Shown: piece after piece, positions 28,243 through 37,323 of the stretch
How positions within the stretch are numbered: position 1 is the first letter of the stretch
How the letters are laid out: each line of letters opens with the position of its first letter
Origin: Sulfurimicrobium lacus
Lineage (GTDB): Bacteria > Pseudomonadota > Gammaproteobacteria > Burkholderiales > Sulfuricellaceae
Assembly (NCBI RefSeq): GCF_011764585.1
Contig: NZ_AP022853.1
Span: 2,029,501-2,093,500 of the forward strand
DNA: 64,000 nt
Direction: 5' to 3'
Notes under the pieces: generated by a model
What the model saw: only the letters and a program-made list of their open reading frames with translations
What the model was told of the DNA's origin: nothing
Database searches by the model: none
Program-made: the position numbers and the translations under genes

Positions 28243-31200
28243 ATGCTGGCCAGAGTCATAGAATTTGCGCTGACCCAGCGCCTGCTCATGGTATTGCTGA
28301 CCCTGCTGCTGATCGGCGGGGGCGGCTATGCTCTCAAGAACCTTCCTATCGACGCCTTTCCGGACGTTTCCTCGACCCAGGTAAAGATCATCATCAAGGC
28401 GCCGGGCATGACGCCGGAAGAAGTGGAAGCGCGCATTGCCGCGCCCATCGAGGTGGAGTTGCTCGGCATCCCGAACAAGAAAATGCTGCGTTCCGTTTCC
28501 AAATACGCCCTGACCGACATCACGCTGGACTTCGAGGACGGCACGGACATCTACTGGGCGCGCAACCAGGTGGGCGAACGGCTGGCCAACGTGATGAAGG
28601 ACCTGCCTCCCAATATCAGCGGCGGCATGGCGCCGATCACTACCCCGCTGGGCGAAATGCTGATGTTCACCATCGAAGGCGGTGACCTTTCCCTGGCCGA
28701 ACGGCGCAGCCTGCTCGACTGGGTGATCCGCCCCGCACTGCGGACTTTGCCCGGTGTGGCGGACGTGAATTCCCTCGGCGGCCTGGTGCGCAGCTTCGAA
28801 GTGGTGCCTGACAATGCCGCACTGCAGGCGCGCGGCATTTCCCAGGATCAGTTGCAGCGTGCGCTGGAGGCTAATAACCGCAACGACGGCGCCGGGCGTC
28901 TCGGCGATGGCGAAGAAGTGCTGCTCGTGCGTGCCGAAGGTGCGATCAAGACACTGGACGACGTGCGCGCCATCGTCATTTCCGCGAAAGACGGCATGAC
29001 GGTGCGGGTGGGCGATGTAGCCACCGTGCGTATCGGCGCCTTGACCCGCTATGGCACGGTCACCAAGGACGGCAAGGGCGAGGCGGTGGAAGGGTTGGTG
29101 CTGGGGCTACGCGGCGCCAATGCGCAGAAGGTGGTCGATGGCGTTCATGCCAAGCTCAAGGAGCTGGCGCCGATGCTGCCGAAGGGTGTCACCACCCAGA
29201 TATTCTACGACCGTGGAAACCTGGTCGAGCGTGCAGTTGGGACGGTCACCAAGGCGCTGATGGAAGCCATTGTGCTGGTGGTCATCCTGTTGCTGCTGTT
29301 TCTCGGCAACCTGCGCGCGGCCTTGGTCGTGGCTGCCGTGCTGCCGCTGGCGGCGCTGATCACTTTCATACTGATGAGCTGGTTCGGCCTGTCGGCCAAC
29401 CTGATGAGTCTGGGCGGGCTGGCGATCGCCATCGGCATGCTGGTGGATGCCGCGGTGGTGGTGGTGGAAAACATCGTCTCCCATCTTGCCCATGACAATA
29501 CCGTGAAGAAGCTGCCTTATCTGCACGTGGTATATCGGGCGGTGCGCGAGGTGGCTGCGCCGGTGCTGGCGGGTATCCTGGTGATCATCGTGGTATTCCT
29601 GCCGCTGCTCACGCTGCAGGGGCTGGAGGGCAAGTTGTTCATCCCGGTAGCGCTGACTATCGTGTTTGCCTTGGCGGGCTCGCTGCTGCTGTCATTGACC
29701 ATCATTCCGGTGCTGTCCTCGTTTTTCCTCAAACAGGCTAGCCATGACGATCCATGGTTAGTGCGCAAGTCCCTTCAGGTGTACGAGCCCTCCCTGCGCT
29801 GGGCGCTGGTCAACCAGCGCAAGGTGGTGGTTACTGCCCTGGTGGGGATCGTTCTGACCGGAGCGGTTTACACCCAGATCGGCAAATCCTTCATGCCGAC
29901 CATGGACGAGGGCGACCTCATCATCGGTGTTGAAAAGCTGCCGTCCATCAGTCTGCAAGATTCGGCTGCGCTCGATTTGCGCTTGCAGAAAGAAATCATG
30001 GCGCGTGTACCTGAAGTGAAGGGGGTGGTTGCGCGGGTCGGTTCCGACGAACTCGGTCTCGATCCCATGGGGCTCAATCAGACCGACACCTTCCTGATCC
30101 TCAAACCGCGAAACGAGTGGCGCAAGCCCGACAAGGAATGGCTCATGGACCAGTTGCGCGTGGTGCTCAAGGACTTCCCCGGCATCGCCTACAGCTTTAC
30201 CCAGCCGATCGACATGCGGGTGTCGGAAATGATCATCGGCGTGCGCGGCGACGTCGCGGTAAAGTTGTTCGGCACCGATCTGGACACCCTTAACAGCCTG
30301 TCTGCACGGATCGAAACCTTGCTCAAGGGGGTGAAGGGCAGCGAGGACGTGTACCGGGTCATGAACGACGGGGTGCAATACCTGAAAGTGGAAATCGACC
30401 GTCTCGCCGCCGGGCGCATGGGTCTCAGCGTCGACGAGATCGAAAATGCCCTGCGCGCCCAGCTCGAAGGGGTGACGGTGGGCACGGTGCTGGAAGGCAA
30501 CCGGCGCACGCCGGTGCTGCTGCGCGGTGCCGACGAATTGCGCCTGTCGCCGTCGCGTTTTGCCGAGATTCGCCTGACCATGGCCAATGGCCAGAGCGTC
30601 CCCTTGTCCGCCGTGGCGCAGTTGAAGCGGGTCGGCGGACCGGTCAAGATCGACCGCGAGAATGCCAGCCGCTACGTGGTGGTGCAGGCCAATGTGCGTG
30701 GCCGCGACCTGGTGGGCTTCGTCGAAGAAGCCAAGCAGGCAGTAGCCAAGCAGATTCCGATGCCGAGCGGCTACAGCACGGTGTGGGGCGGGCAGTTCGA
30801 GAACCAGCAACGTGCCGCGGCGCGCCTGGCGATCGTGGTGCCGGTGGCGCTGGGGCTGATTTACATGCTGCTGTTTTCCACCTTCGGTTCCTTGCGCCAG
30901 GCGGCGCTGGTGTTCGCCAATATCCCGTTTGCCCTGATCGGCGGCGTGTTCGCGCTATGGATATCGGGCGAATACCTGTCCGTTCCGGCCTCGGTAGGCT
31001 TCATCGCACTGCTGGGTATCGCCGTGCTCAACGGCGTGGTGATGGTGAGTTATTTCAATCAGCTGCGCGCCCAGGGCATGTCCCTGGCGGAGGTGGTGGT
31101 GGAGGGGGCCAAGCGGCGCTTGCGCCCGGTCATGATGACCGCCGGGATCACCGCCTTCGGCCTGGTGCCGCTGCTGTTCGCCAGCGGGCCGGGGTCGGAG

Positions 31201-31386
31201 ATTCAGAAGCCTTTGGCGATCGTGGTGATCGGCGGACTGGTGACATCCACCTTGCTGACCCTGATATTGTTGCCTATGTTTTACCAGCGCTTTGCTATTA
31301 ACGAAAGTCGCGTAGCGACACCCCGTCCCCCTCGCCCGCCTGTGGGAGAGGGCAGGGGTGAGGGCGAAATAAGGAATAAATCATGA
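28243..31386 (+). CDS. Heavy-metal RND efflux pump (CzcA family)
   Basis: The product is 1047 residues from ATG 28243. It begins with TM1 after MLARVIEFALTQR, has the porter domains and the TM4 signature GGLAIAIGMLVDAAVVVVEN near residue 395, and a second membrane half from about residue 860. This is the HME branch that exports metal cations by proton antiport; the TM4 motif differs from the CusA-type copper motif of the second pump here, so a divalent cation is more likely but unproven. The last 25 residues (after NESRVATPRPP) are encoded by a repeat element and are not part of the family. Confidence 0.9.
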   Translation: MLARVIEFALTQRLLMVLLTLLLIGGGGYALKNLPIDAFPDVSSTQVKIIIKAPGMTPEEVEARIAAPIEVELLGIPNKKMLRSVSKYALTDITLDFEDGTDIYWARNQVGERLANVMKDLPPNISGGMAPITTPLGEMLMFTIEGGDLSLAERRSLLDWVIRPALRTLPGVADVNSLGGLVRSFEVVPDNAALQARGISQDQLQRALEANNRNDGAGRLGDGEEVLLVRAEGAIKTLDDVRAIVISAKDGMTVRVGDVATVRIGALTRYGTVTKDGKGEAVEGLVLGLRGANAQKVVDGVHAKLKELAPMLPKGVTTQIFYDRGNLVERAVGTVTKALMEAIVLVVILLLLFLGNLRAALVVAAVLPLAALITFILMSWFGLSANLMSLGGLAIAIGMLVDAAVVVVENIVSHLAHDNTVKKLPYLHVVYRAVREVAAPVLAGILVIIVVFLPLLTLQGLEGKLFIPVALTIVFALAGSLLLSLTIIPVLSSFFLKQASHDDPWLVRKSLQVYEPSLRWALVNQRKVVVTALVGIVLTGAVYTQIGKSFMPTMDEGDLIIGVEKLPSISLQDSAALDLRLQKEIMARVPEVKGVVARVGSDELGLDPMGLNQTDTFLILKPRNEWRKPDKEWLMDQLRVVLKDFPGIAYSFTQPIDMRVSEMIIGVRGDVAVKLFGTDLDTLNSLSARIETLLKGVKGSEDVYRVMNDGVQYLKVEIDRLAAGRMGLSVDEIENALRAQLEGVTVGTVLEGNRRTPVLLRGADELRLSPSRFAEIRLTMANGQSVPLSAVAQLKRVGGPVKIDRENASRYVVVQANVRGRDLVGFVEEAKQAVAKQIPMPSGYSTVWGGQFENQQRAAARLAIVVPVALGLIYMLLFSTFGSLRQAALVFANIPFALIGGVFALWISGEYLSVPASVGFIALLGIAVLNGVVMVSYFNQLRAQGMSLAEVVVEGAKRRLRPVMMTAGITAFGLVPLLFASGPGSEIQKPLAIVVIGGLVTSTLLTLILLPMFYQRFAINESRVATPRPPRPPVGEGRGEGEIRNKS
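31318..31368. repeat. G/C-skewed palindromic repeat fused to the pump 3' end
   Basis: A C-rich half (CCCTCGCCC) and a G-rich half (GGGAGAGGG) flank GCCTGT, followed by CAGGGGTGAGGGCG. The architecture, a palindrome followed by a purine-rich tail, is like the repeats found in the cus operon of this window but the sequence class differs. It encodes the terminal PRPPRPPVGEGRGEGE of the CzcA-like protein. Confidence 0.65.
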
Positions 31387-31694
31387 AACAACTGGACTGC
31401 TGTCTGACTATCGTTTTTCCCCAGGCGCTTGAGGAAAACCTGGTCGATCATTTATTGAGCCACCCCGAGATGGCGAGTGGCTTTACCACCAGCGTCGTCG
31501 AGGGCCACGGCGCCGGTGCCGCCTTTCACAGCGCGGCTGAGCAGGTGCGCGGGCGCGCCAACCGGGTGCAGATGGAGATTGTCATGAACCGCGAAGACGC
31601 GGCCACGCTGATCGAGCATTTGAAACAGGATCTGCCGAACCGCGAGGTTGCTTACTGGATCTCGCCGGTGCTGGAATTCGGGAGATTCGCATGA
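31383..31694 (+). CDS. DUF3240 family protein
   Basis: The 103-residue protein begins MKQLDCCLTIVFPQALEENL and has the layout of the small DUF3240 family, a predicted ferredoxin-like alpha/beta fold often encoded with CzcA/CusA pumps. It has no signal peptide, so it should be cytoplasmic. It overlaps the pump stop by 4 nt and the next gene start by 4 nt, tying it to the efflux system, perhaps as a regulator of pump activity; that role is only inferred. Confidence 0.8.
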   Translation: MKQLDCCLTIVFPQALEENLVDHLLSHPEMASGFTTSVVEGHGAGAAFHSAAEQVRGRANRVQMEIVMNREDAATLIEHLKQDLPNREVAYWISPVLEFGRFA

Positions 31695-32956
31695 AACGGA
31701 TATGGATTGCCGCCCTCATGGCGGTTGCATTTTCAGGTTACACGCAAGCGGCCGAGTTCCGGGATTACCCCGACCTGCCCTCGCAGCAGGTGGTGCAACA
31801 GGTGTTGCAGAACTATCCTTCGGTGCTTGCCGCACAGTCAGGCATCAAGGCCGGCGAGGCGGTGCGCGACCGGCTCGAAGCGGGCAGCCACGAATTCAAT
31901 GTGACTGCCGGCACAGCGCGGCGGCGCGTCAGGGACACCGGGGAAAACCTGCGCGACTGGAATGTCGGGCTGGAGCGGGCGCTGCGTTTGCCGCGCAAGG
32001 CGGAGCTGGATTCCGCGCTGGGTAAGCAGAACGTAGTCCTGGCACAGAACGGCTATGGCGACGCCATGCACGAGGCGGGGCGGCGGCTGCTGTCCAGCTG
32101 GTTTGCCTGGTTGCGCGAGCGGAACAGCAGCGAGCAGTGGCAGCAGCAGGTGGAAGTGCTCAAGCAGCAGCTGGATGTGGTCACCCGCCGCGTCAAGGCG
32201 GGCGATGCCGCGCAACTGGAGGAGGAATTGGCGAGGGCTGCGGTGATGCAGGCGGAAATCGATCTGCAGCAGGCGAAACTGCGTGCCGATAATGCCACCG
32301 CCGTTCTGAAGCGACATTTTCCCGCTTTGCCGTTGCCGTCCTCGCCGGCGGTAGGCGCGCCCCAGCCCTTGACGCAGGACCTGGCCTATTGGCTCGATCT
32401 GGGGCTGGACCACAACCACGAGCTATTGCTTGCCCGCGCCGAATCGAGGATCGCCCAGCTCAGCGCTCAACGCGCCGACGCCGATCGCATTCCCGACCCC
32501 ACGGTGGGGCTGCACTACATCTCCGAGCGCAACGGCAGCGACAACATCACCGGGGTGTCCGTGACGATCCCCCTGCCGGGTGGCGCGCGCCGTGCCGCCA
32601 GCACTGAGGCTTCCGCCCAGGCCGACATGGCCACGCAACGGGAGGCTTTGGTGCTGCGTCGCCTGGAGGCTGACATCACCTCGGCCTACAACAGCGCCCG
32701 GGCGTCCTATGCCACCTGGCAAAGCGCCACGGCAGCGAGCGAGCTGATGCAGCGCAACGCGGACAAAATGGCCCGAGCCTATGCCCTTGGCGAATCCGGG
32801 CTGAACGACGTGCTGCTGGCGCGCCGTCAAGCCATGGGGGCGCGCCTGGCCGGCTCATTGGCGCAACTGGAATCTTCGGAGTCCTTCTACCGCCTGCTGC
32901 TGGACACGCACCAGTTATGGCCGCTGGGGAACGAAGAGGAAGAAGGGCACCATTAA
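31691..32956 (+). CDS. TolC-family outer-membrane channel (CzcC-like)
   Basis: The 421-residue protein has a signal peptide ending near TQAAEF and two long alpha-helical OEP repeats (for example VLKQQLDVVTRRVKAGDAAQLEEELARA near residue 155 and the matching NADKMARAYALGESGLNDVLLARR near 355). It forms the outer-membrane exit duct for the pump. The ATG overlaps the DUF3240 stop (ATGA). It completes an adaptor-pump-DUF3240-channel operon. Confidence 0.88.
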   Translation: MKRIWIAALMAVAFSGYTQAAEFRDYPDLPSQQVVQQVLQNYPSVLAAQSGIKAGEAVRDRLEAGSHEFNVTAGTARRRVRDTGENLRDWNVGLERALRLPRKAELDSALGKQNVVLAQNGYGDAMHEAGRRLLSSWFAWLRERNSSEQWQQQVEVLKQQLDVVTRRVKAGDAAQLEEELARAAVMQAEIDLQQAKLRADNATAVLKRHFPALPLPSSPAVGAPQPLTQDLAYWLDLGLDHNHELLLARAESRIAQLSAQRADADRIPDPTVGLHYISERNGSDNITGVSVTIPLPGGARRAASTEASAQADMATQREALVLRRLEADITSAYNSARASYATWQSATAASELMQRNADKMARAYALGESGLNDVLLARRQAMGARLAGSLAQLESSESFYRLLLDTHQLWPLGNEEEEGHH

Positions 32957-33050
32957 TTAGCCATGGAGCGAAGAGCGTCTCGTTGTCTGCCGTAAGGTTC
33001 TTGTAAGTACCGCCGGTTTAAAGTGTTTCCAGGTTACAAATTGTGTGCGA

Positions 33051-33084
33051 GCCAGCAGCAAGTCCTCGAGAGGGACAAGCTGGC
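33051..33084 (+). promoter_or_regulatory. Structured 5' leader of the Cyc2-like gene
   Basis: GCCAGC (33051-33056) pairs with GCTGGC (33079-33084), and inside it GTCC (33062-33065) pairs with GGAC (33073-33076). This two-tier hairpin lies 39 nt upstream of the start codon in the 166-bp gap after the efflux operon. The rest of the gap has no gene. A regulatory role in the leader is inferred. Confidence 0.4.
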
Positions 33085-33122
33085 GAGTACGCATGATGAG
33101 CACCTTACATACCGGGGGAACA

Positions 33123-34658
33123 ATGAGAATAACCATGAGAAGATTTACGGTGGGGGTGTCACGAGGCGCTTTGCGCAATGTGGCTCTGGTGTTCGGCGTG
33201 CTGGGAATATCCGCGTCGATGCTCCCCATCGATGCGCAGGCACTGCCGCTTTTTGCACGCCAAACCGGGCAAAACTGTGTGGCTTGCCACGCCGGCGGGC
33301 AGTTTCCAGAACTGACGCCCTACGGTCGCGCGTTCAAGTTGACCGGTTACACCATAGGCGACCGTGTCGCTGTGCCGTTGTCGGTTATGGGATACGCCTC
33401 TTACACCAAGGTCAGCGACACCTCGAAAAGCGACAATCCGGCAGCGGATTTCGCCAAAAACGGTAAGCCCGTTATCGGGGGCGGGAGCGTTTTCGCCGGC
33501 GGCAAAATCACCGATAATATCGGCGCGTTCATCCAGTGGACCTACGATAACTACGCGGCACAAGGCGTCAATGGGGAATGGCATGGCCATTCCTCGATGG
33601 ATAACGTCGATATCCGCTATGCCGACCGGTTCATCAGCCCGAAGCGGGATCTGATCTTCGGCGTCAGCCTGAACAACAATCCCTCGGTTTCCGATCCATG
33701 GAACACTGCCTCAGCCTGGATGCAATATGTTCCAGGGGCCGGTGTGCCCGCCAACCAGTTCAACGATGCGGCCACGCCGTATCCCGGCAACAGTTCCGGC
33801 GGTAATGTCGCGGGCCTTACCGCGTATATGTATCTGAACAAGCTGCTCTATGCGGAATTGGGCGAATATCGCACGGCCAACGGGGTTTTCTCCCCGTTTT
33901 CAATGGGAAGTGACAATGTGGGTACGACACACCTGCAGGGCAGTAACAACCCCTATTGGCGGCTGGCGCTAACGCACGAGTGGGGGCCGCATAACATCAT
34001 GGTAGGCACTTCCGGAAATATCGCGCACATCTACGATGACCCTACGGACACATCCGATCCGAACAGCGTTTCCAAAATATTGAGTACCGGTCTCGATGCT
34101 CAATACCAGTACATTCTCGATCCGCACACGATCACGGCACAGCTTGCCTACATGCGGCAAAGAACGAACTATTCGGCAAACACTGTCGCCGGCAATGCCG
34201 GGGCCGGGTCGCCTTTGGGGTTTGTTGCTGCAGACGGAGTTACTCCCCTGGCAGACCCCAATAATTCCGATACGACCAACACGTTCCGCGCCAAGTTGTC
34301 CTATGTCTACCAGGCCAAATACGGCGGCAGTTTGGCCTACTTCAACCTGACCGGCTCCACTAACACAGCGAACCAGACTTCCGGTTACGACCCAACAACC
34401 GGACTGATAACCAGCGATCCCAATGGCTTGCTTGGTGCGACGGCTTTGTCCACGCGCGTTAACGGCAACCTCTCAGGCAACCCGGCCACCCGCGGCTTTA
34501 CATACGAAGCCTTCTGGATGCCGGTGCAATATGCTCGCGTCGGTGTGCAATACACCGCTTACAGCAAGTACAACGGCGCAACCGACAACTACGATGGCTT
34601 GGGCCGAAACGCAAGCGACAACAACACGCTCTTCTTCTATGTGTGGGGTGCATATTGA
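33123..34658 (+). CDS. Cyc2-like fused monoheme cytochrome c-porin
   Basis: From ATG 33123 (GGGGGA ribosome binding site) the product is 511 residues. A signal peptide probably ends at DAQA (residue 41); the mature protein begins with a single heme site, CVACH at residues 52-56, inside the block FARQTGQNCVACHAGG, then PELTPYGRAFKLTGY, followed by about 430 residues of alternating beta strands, Gly/Asn/Thr-rich and ending in an aromatic residue (FFYVWGAY), as in outer-membrane barrels. This is the Cyc2 layout: a small cytochrome plugged in a porin. Cyc2 is an outer-membrane Fe(II) oxidase, but related cytochrome-porins of unknown donor exist, so iron oxidation is an inference. Confidence 0.75.
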   Translation: MRITMRRFTVGVSRGALRNVALVFGVLGISASMLPIDAQALPLFARQTGQNCVACHAGGQFPELTPYGRAFKLTGYTIGDRVAVPLSVMGYASYTKVSDTSKSDNPAADFAKNGKPVIGGGSVFAGGKITDNIGAFIQWTYDNYAAQGVNGEWHGHSSMDNVDIRYADRFISPKRDLIFGVSLNNNPSVSDPWNTASAWMQYVPGAGVPANQFNDAATPYPGNSSGGNVAGLTAYMYLNKLLYAELGEYRTANGVFSPFSMGSDNVGTTHLQGSNNPYWRLALTHEWGPHNIMVGTSGNIAHIYDDPTDTSDPNSVSKILSTGLDAQYQYILDPHTITAQLAYMRQRTNYSANTVAGNAGAGSPLGFVAADGVTPLADPNNSDTTNTFRAKLSYVYQAKYGGSLAYFNLTGSTNTANQTSGYDPTTGLITSDPNGLLGATALSTRVNGNLSGNPATRGFTYEAFWMPVQYARVGVQYTAYSKYNGATDNYDGLGRNASDNNTLFFYVWGAY

Positions 34659-34701
34659 GATATCTGTCGAAGTTCCTGCCCGAAATGCTTATGCCGCGTA
34701 C

Positions 34702-34717
34702 CCGACGCGAACGTCGG
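34702..34717 (+). promoter_or_regulatory. Intercistronic hairpin with CGAA loop
   Basis: CCGACG (34702-34707) and CGTCGG (34712-34717) form a perfect 6-bp stem closed by the tetranucleotide CGAA in the 77-bp gap between the Cyc2-like gene and the diheme cytochrome gene. With no T run it is more likely an mRNA processing or stability element than a terminator. Confidence 0.45.
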
Positions 34718-34735
34718 AATCTTCGGAGATTCGAG

Positions 34736-35377
34736 ATGAAGAAAATTTTATTAACGCTGGCTGTCGGACTGGCTGTTGGCAGTTCCGGCTGCTCCAACAT
34801 AGAACGCTCGCGCGACCTCGCCAACCCGAATGTCCCGGCATCGGTGACCGCCGTCCAGGTCTGCTCGAACTGCCATGGCATCGACGGCAATTCCGTATCA
34901 CCGAATTTTCCGCGACTCGCCGCCCAACAGCCCGCCTACATCGTCGAACAGCTGACGAATTTCAGAGGTCAGCACCGCGCCGATCCAGCCGGCTTCGAGT
35001 ACATGTGGGGCTTGAGCCACCACCTTACCGACGATCAGATCAAGGGGCTCGCCGACTATTTCTCGAAGCAGGTTGCGCAGCCCAATGCGCCGGTCGATGC
35101 GAAGCTGGCGGCCGCGGGCAAGGAAATTTACGAGAAAGGTTTGCCGGCCAAGGAAGCGCCTCCCTGCATCGCGTGCCACGGACCCAAAGGGGAAGGGCTT
35201 GCCAACTTCCCACGGCTTGCAGATCAGCACCAGGACTACATGATCAAGCAACTGCAAGTCTTCCAGAGAACCGATGAACGGCCGAATACGCCAATGACAC
35301 AGGTTGCGCATTTGCTTTCTCTCGAGGAGATGAAGGCGGTAACCGGCTATTTGCAGGCGTTTCCAAGCGACAAATGA
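34736..35377 (+). CDS. Diheme cytochrome c (c4-like)
   Basis: The 213-residue protein starts at ATG 34736. A signal peptide ends near SSGC (a weak lipoprotein box), and two class I cytochrome domains follow, with CSNCHG near residue 43 and CIACHG near residue 144, each with a later Met for the sixth heme ligand (for example EYMWGLSHH and TPMTQVAHLL). Cytochromes c4 shuttle electrons in the periplasm to terminal oxidases. Its place directly after the outer-membrane Cyc2-like protein suggests it accepts electrons from it. Confidence 0.85.
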   Translation: MKKILLTLAVGLAVGSSGCSNIERSRDLANPNVPASVTAVQVCSNCHGIDGNSVSPNFPRLAAQQPAYIVEQLTNFRGQHRADPAGFEYMWGLSHHLTDDQIKGLADYFSKQVAQPNAPVDAKLAAAGKEIYEKGLPAKEAPPCIACHGPKGEGLANFPRLADQHQDYMIKQLQVFQRTDERPNTPMTQVAHLLSLEEMKAVTGYLQAFPSDK

Positions 35378-35435
35378 CCTGACTCCGTCGCCGCTGGCGC
35401 CAGCCGGTTGCGATGGAGTTCCAACGGAGGATTTC

Positions 35436-36002
35436 ATGAAAAGATACTTAGCTGCTTTCGCTGTTATGGGTGCGCTGGCCACGCCTGCGCGCGCTGCCGA
35501 CAGCTACACCACCGATCCCGACTTTACCGCCCCGACTTTCGAGGTGACTCACCTGGGTTTCACGACACAACATGGCCGTTTCAACAAGTCGAGCGGCAAA
35601 GCCATGATCGATTTTGCGGCCAGGAAGGGCAGCGTCGACTTCACGGTCTACACCGAGTCGCTCGATATGGGTTCGGGCGCCTGGACGAAGCACTTGTTCG
35701 ACGAGGGCTTGTTCAATGTGAGGAAGTATCCGACCATGACTTTCAAATCGGACAAACTGATTTTCGATGGCAACAAAGTTGTTGCGGCGGAAGGTCAATT
35801 CACCATGATCGGCGTAACCAGACCACTCAAGGTTTCGGTGAACGGTTTCCAGTGCGGCAGCCATCCGGCGAACAAGAAGGCGATGTGCGCCGGCGATGTC
35901 ACTGCGACCATCAGGCGCTCTGATTTCGGGTTGACCAAGTACATACCGGCGGTGAGCGACGAAGTCCAAATCAGCGTTCCGGTCGAAGCCTACAAGAACT
36001 GA
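35436..36002 (+). CDS. YceI family periplasmic protein
   Basis: The 188-residue protein has a signal peptide (cleavage after ARA, about residue 20) and the YceI lipocalin-like barrel: FEVTHLGFTTQHGRFNKSSG, GSGAWTKHLFDEGLFNVRKYP and a C-terminal strand ending VPVEAYKN. YceI proteins bind isoprenoid or amphiphilic ligands, such as polyprenyl chains or quinones. Two cysteines (near residues 148 and 158) may form a disulfide. It lies 58 bp after the cytochrome gene, before a strong terminator, suggesting it closes this electron-transfer operon. Confidence 0.88.
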   Translation: MKRYLAAFAVMGALATPARAADSYTTDPDFTAPTFEVTHLGFTTQHGRFNKSSGKAMIDFAARKGSVDFTVYTESLDMGSGAWTKHLFDEGLFNVRKYPTMTFKSDKLIFDGNKVVAAEGQFTMIGVTRPLKVSVNGFQCGSHPANKKAMCAGDVTATIRRSDFGLTKYIPAVSDEVQISVPVEAYKN

Positions 36003-36030
36003 ATTCGGGTGGGCTGAGTCGACACCCGCT

Positions 36031-36064
36031 ACGCCCCTGCTCATTCCTGAGCAGGGGCGTTTTT
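36031..36064 (+). terminator. Strong intrinsic terminator after yceI
   Basis: A perfect 13-bp stem (36031-36043 with 36048-36060) with a TTCC loop is followed by TTTT. It ends the plus-strand cytochrome cluster; the aldolase gene converges from the other side. Confidence 0.9.
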
Positions 36065-36072
36065 CGTGACTG

Positions 36073-37122
36073 TTACGCCACCGTCACATTTTTTGCCAGA
36101 TACACGTCCTGAATCGCATTCAGCAGTTTCACGCCGTCCGCCATGGGTTTCTGGAACGCTTTGCGTCCGGAGATCAGCCCCATTCCGCCAGCGCGTTTGT
36201 TGATCACCGCAGTGCGTACCGCTTGAGCGAGGTCGTCCGCGCCGCCCGATGCGCCACCGGAATTGATCATGCCTGCGCGGCCCATGAAGCAATTCACCAC
36301 CTGGTAGCGGGTCAGGTCGATGGGGTGGTCGCTGGTGAGTTCGCTGTATACCTTGGGGTGAGTCTTGCCGAACTTGATGGCGGTGTAACCGCCGTTGTTC
36401 TCGGCCTGCTTCTGCTTGACGATGTCCGCCTCGATGGTGGCGGCGAGGTGGTTGGCCTGGCCGGTGAGGTCGGCGCTGGTGTGGTAGTCGATGCCGTCCT
36501 TCTTGAAGCCGGGATTGCGCAAATAGGCCCAGAGGATGGTGGCCATGCCCAGTTCGTGGGCGTGGGCGAAAGCTTCGCTGATTTCCTGGATCTGGCGCCG
36601 CGACTCCGGGGAGCCATAGTACACGGTGGCGCCGATGGCGACCGCGCCCATGTCGAATGCCTGGTCCACGCTGGCGAACAGGGTCTGGTCGTAGATTTCC
36701 GGCAGCGACAGTATCTCGTTGTGATTTATTTTCACGATGAAGGGAATCTTGTGCGCGTATTTGCGCGCCACCGAGCCGAGCACGCCGAGGGTCGAGGCTA
36801 CCGCGTTGCAGCCGCCCTCGATGGCGAGTTTGACGATGTTTTCCGGGTCGAAATAGATCGGGTTGGGGGCGAAGGAAGCGCCGCCGGAGTGTTCGATGCC
36901 CTGGTCCACCGGCAGGATGGAGAGGTAGCCGGAGCCCCCCATGCGCCCGTGGTCGAACAGGGTCTGCATGGCGCGCAGCACGCCGGGGCGCAGGTCTTTC
37001 TGGGACACGATGCGATCCACGTAATCCGGGCCGGGCAGGTGCAGCATGTCCTTGGATACTTTGCACTGGTGGGTTAGCAGACTCTCGGCTTCTCCGCCGA
37101 GCAATGCGGTGATATCGGTCAT
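36073..37122 (-). CDS. fbaB: Class I fructose-bisphosphate aldolase (FbaB type)
   Basis: The product is 349 residues from ATG 37122 (AAGGAG ribosome binding site); an upstream in-frame ATG would add 21 residues. It has the DhnA-type motifs [19 protein letters not shown] (Schiff-base lysine candidate near residue 230 in TAIKFGKT) and [12 protein letters not shown]. It cleaves fructose 1,6-bisphosphate in glycolysis or makes it in gluconeogenesis and the Calvin cycle. It stands alone between two converging or diverging units. Confidence 0.92.
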   Translation of the reverse strand: MTDITALLGGEAESLLTHQCKVSKDMLHLPGPDYVDRIVSQKDLRPGVLRAMQTLFDHGRMGGSGYLSILPVDQGIEHSGGASFAPNPIYFDPENIVKLAIEGGCNAVASTLGVLGSVARKYAHKIPFIVKINHNEILSLPEIYDQTLFASVDQAFDMGAVAIGATVYYGSPESRRQIQEISEAFAHAHELGMATILWAYLRNPGFKKDGIDYHTSADLTGQANHLAATIEADIVKQKQAENNGGYTAIKFGKTHPKVYSELTSDHPIDLTRYQVVNCFMGRAGMINSGGASGGADDLAQAVRTAVINKRAGGMGLISGRKAFQKPMADGVKLLNAIQDVYLAKNVTVA

Positions 37123-37156
37123 GGCAAACTCCTTATTCACGCAACGGGAAAGGGCC

Positions 37157-37185
37157 AATATATCCCTATGTCTGCTATGCTTCAA
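37157..37185 (-). promoter_or_regulatory. Sigma-70 promoter of fbaB, with adjacent palindrome
   Basis: Read on the minus strand, TTGAAG (37180-37185) and TATATT (37157-37162) are separated by 17 bp, 35 bp upstream of the start codon. Just upstream of the -35 box lies the palindrome CCGTCAT-TTT-ATGACGG (37186-37202), a candidate operator. Confidence 0.6.
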
Positions 37186-37323
37186 CCGTCATTTTATGAC
37201 GGATAAAACCTAAAAACCTCAGTTGACCGCTTTCTTAATGAGTACATCACGCAATGGATTTAACTGGTTTATCCGTGAATTATGGGTTCACCTGTTTAGC
37301 ATCATCGCTCCGCGGCGGATTAT

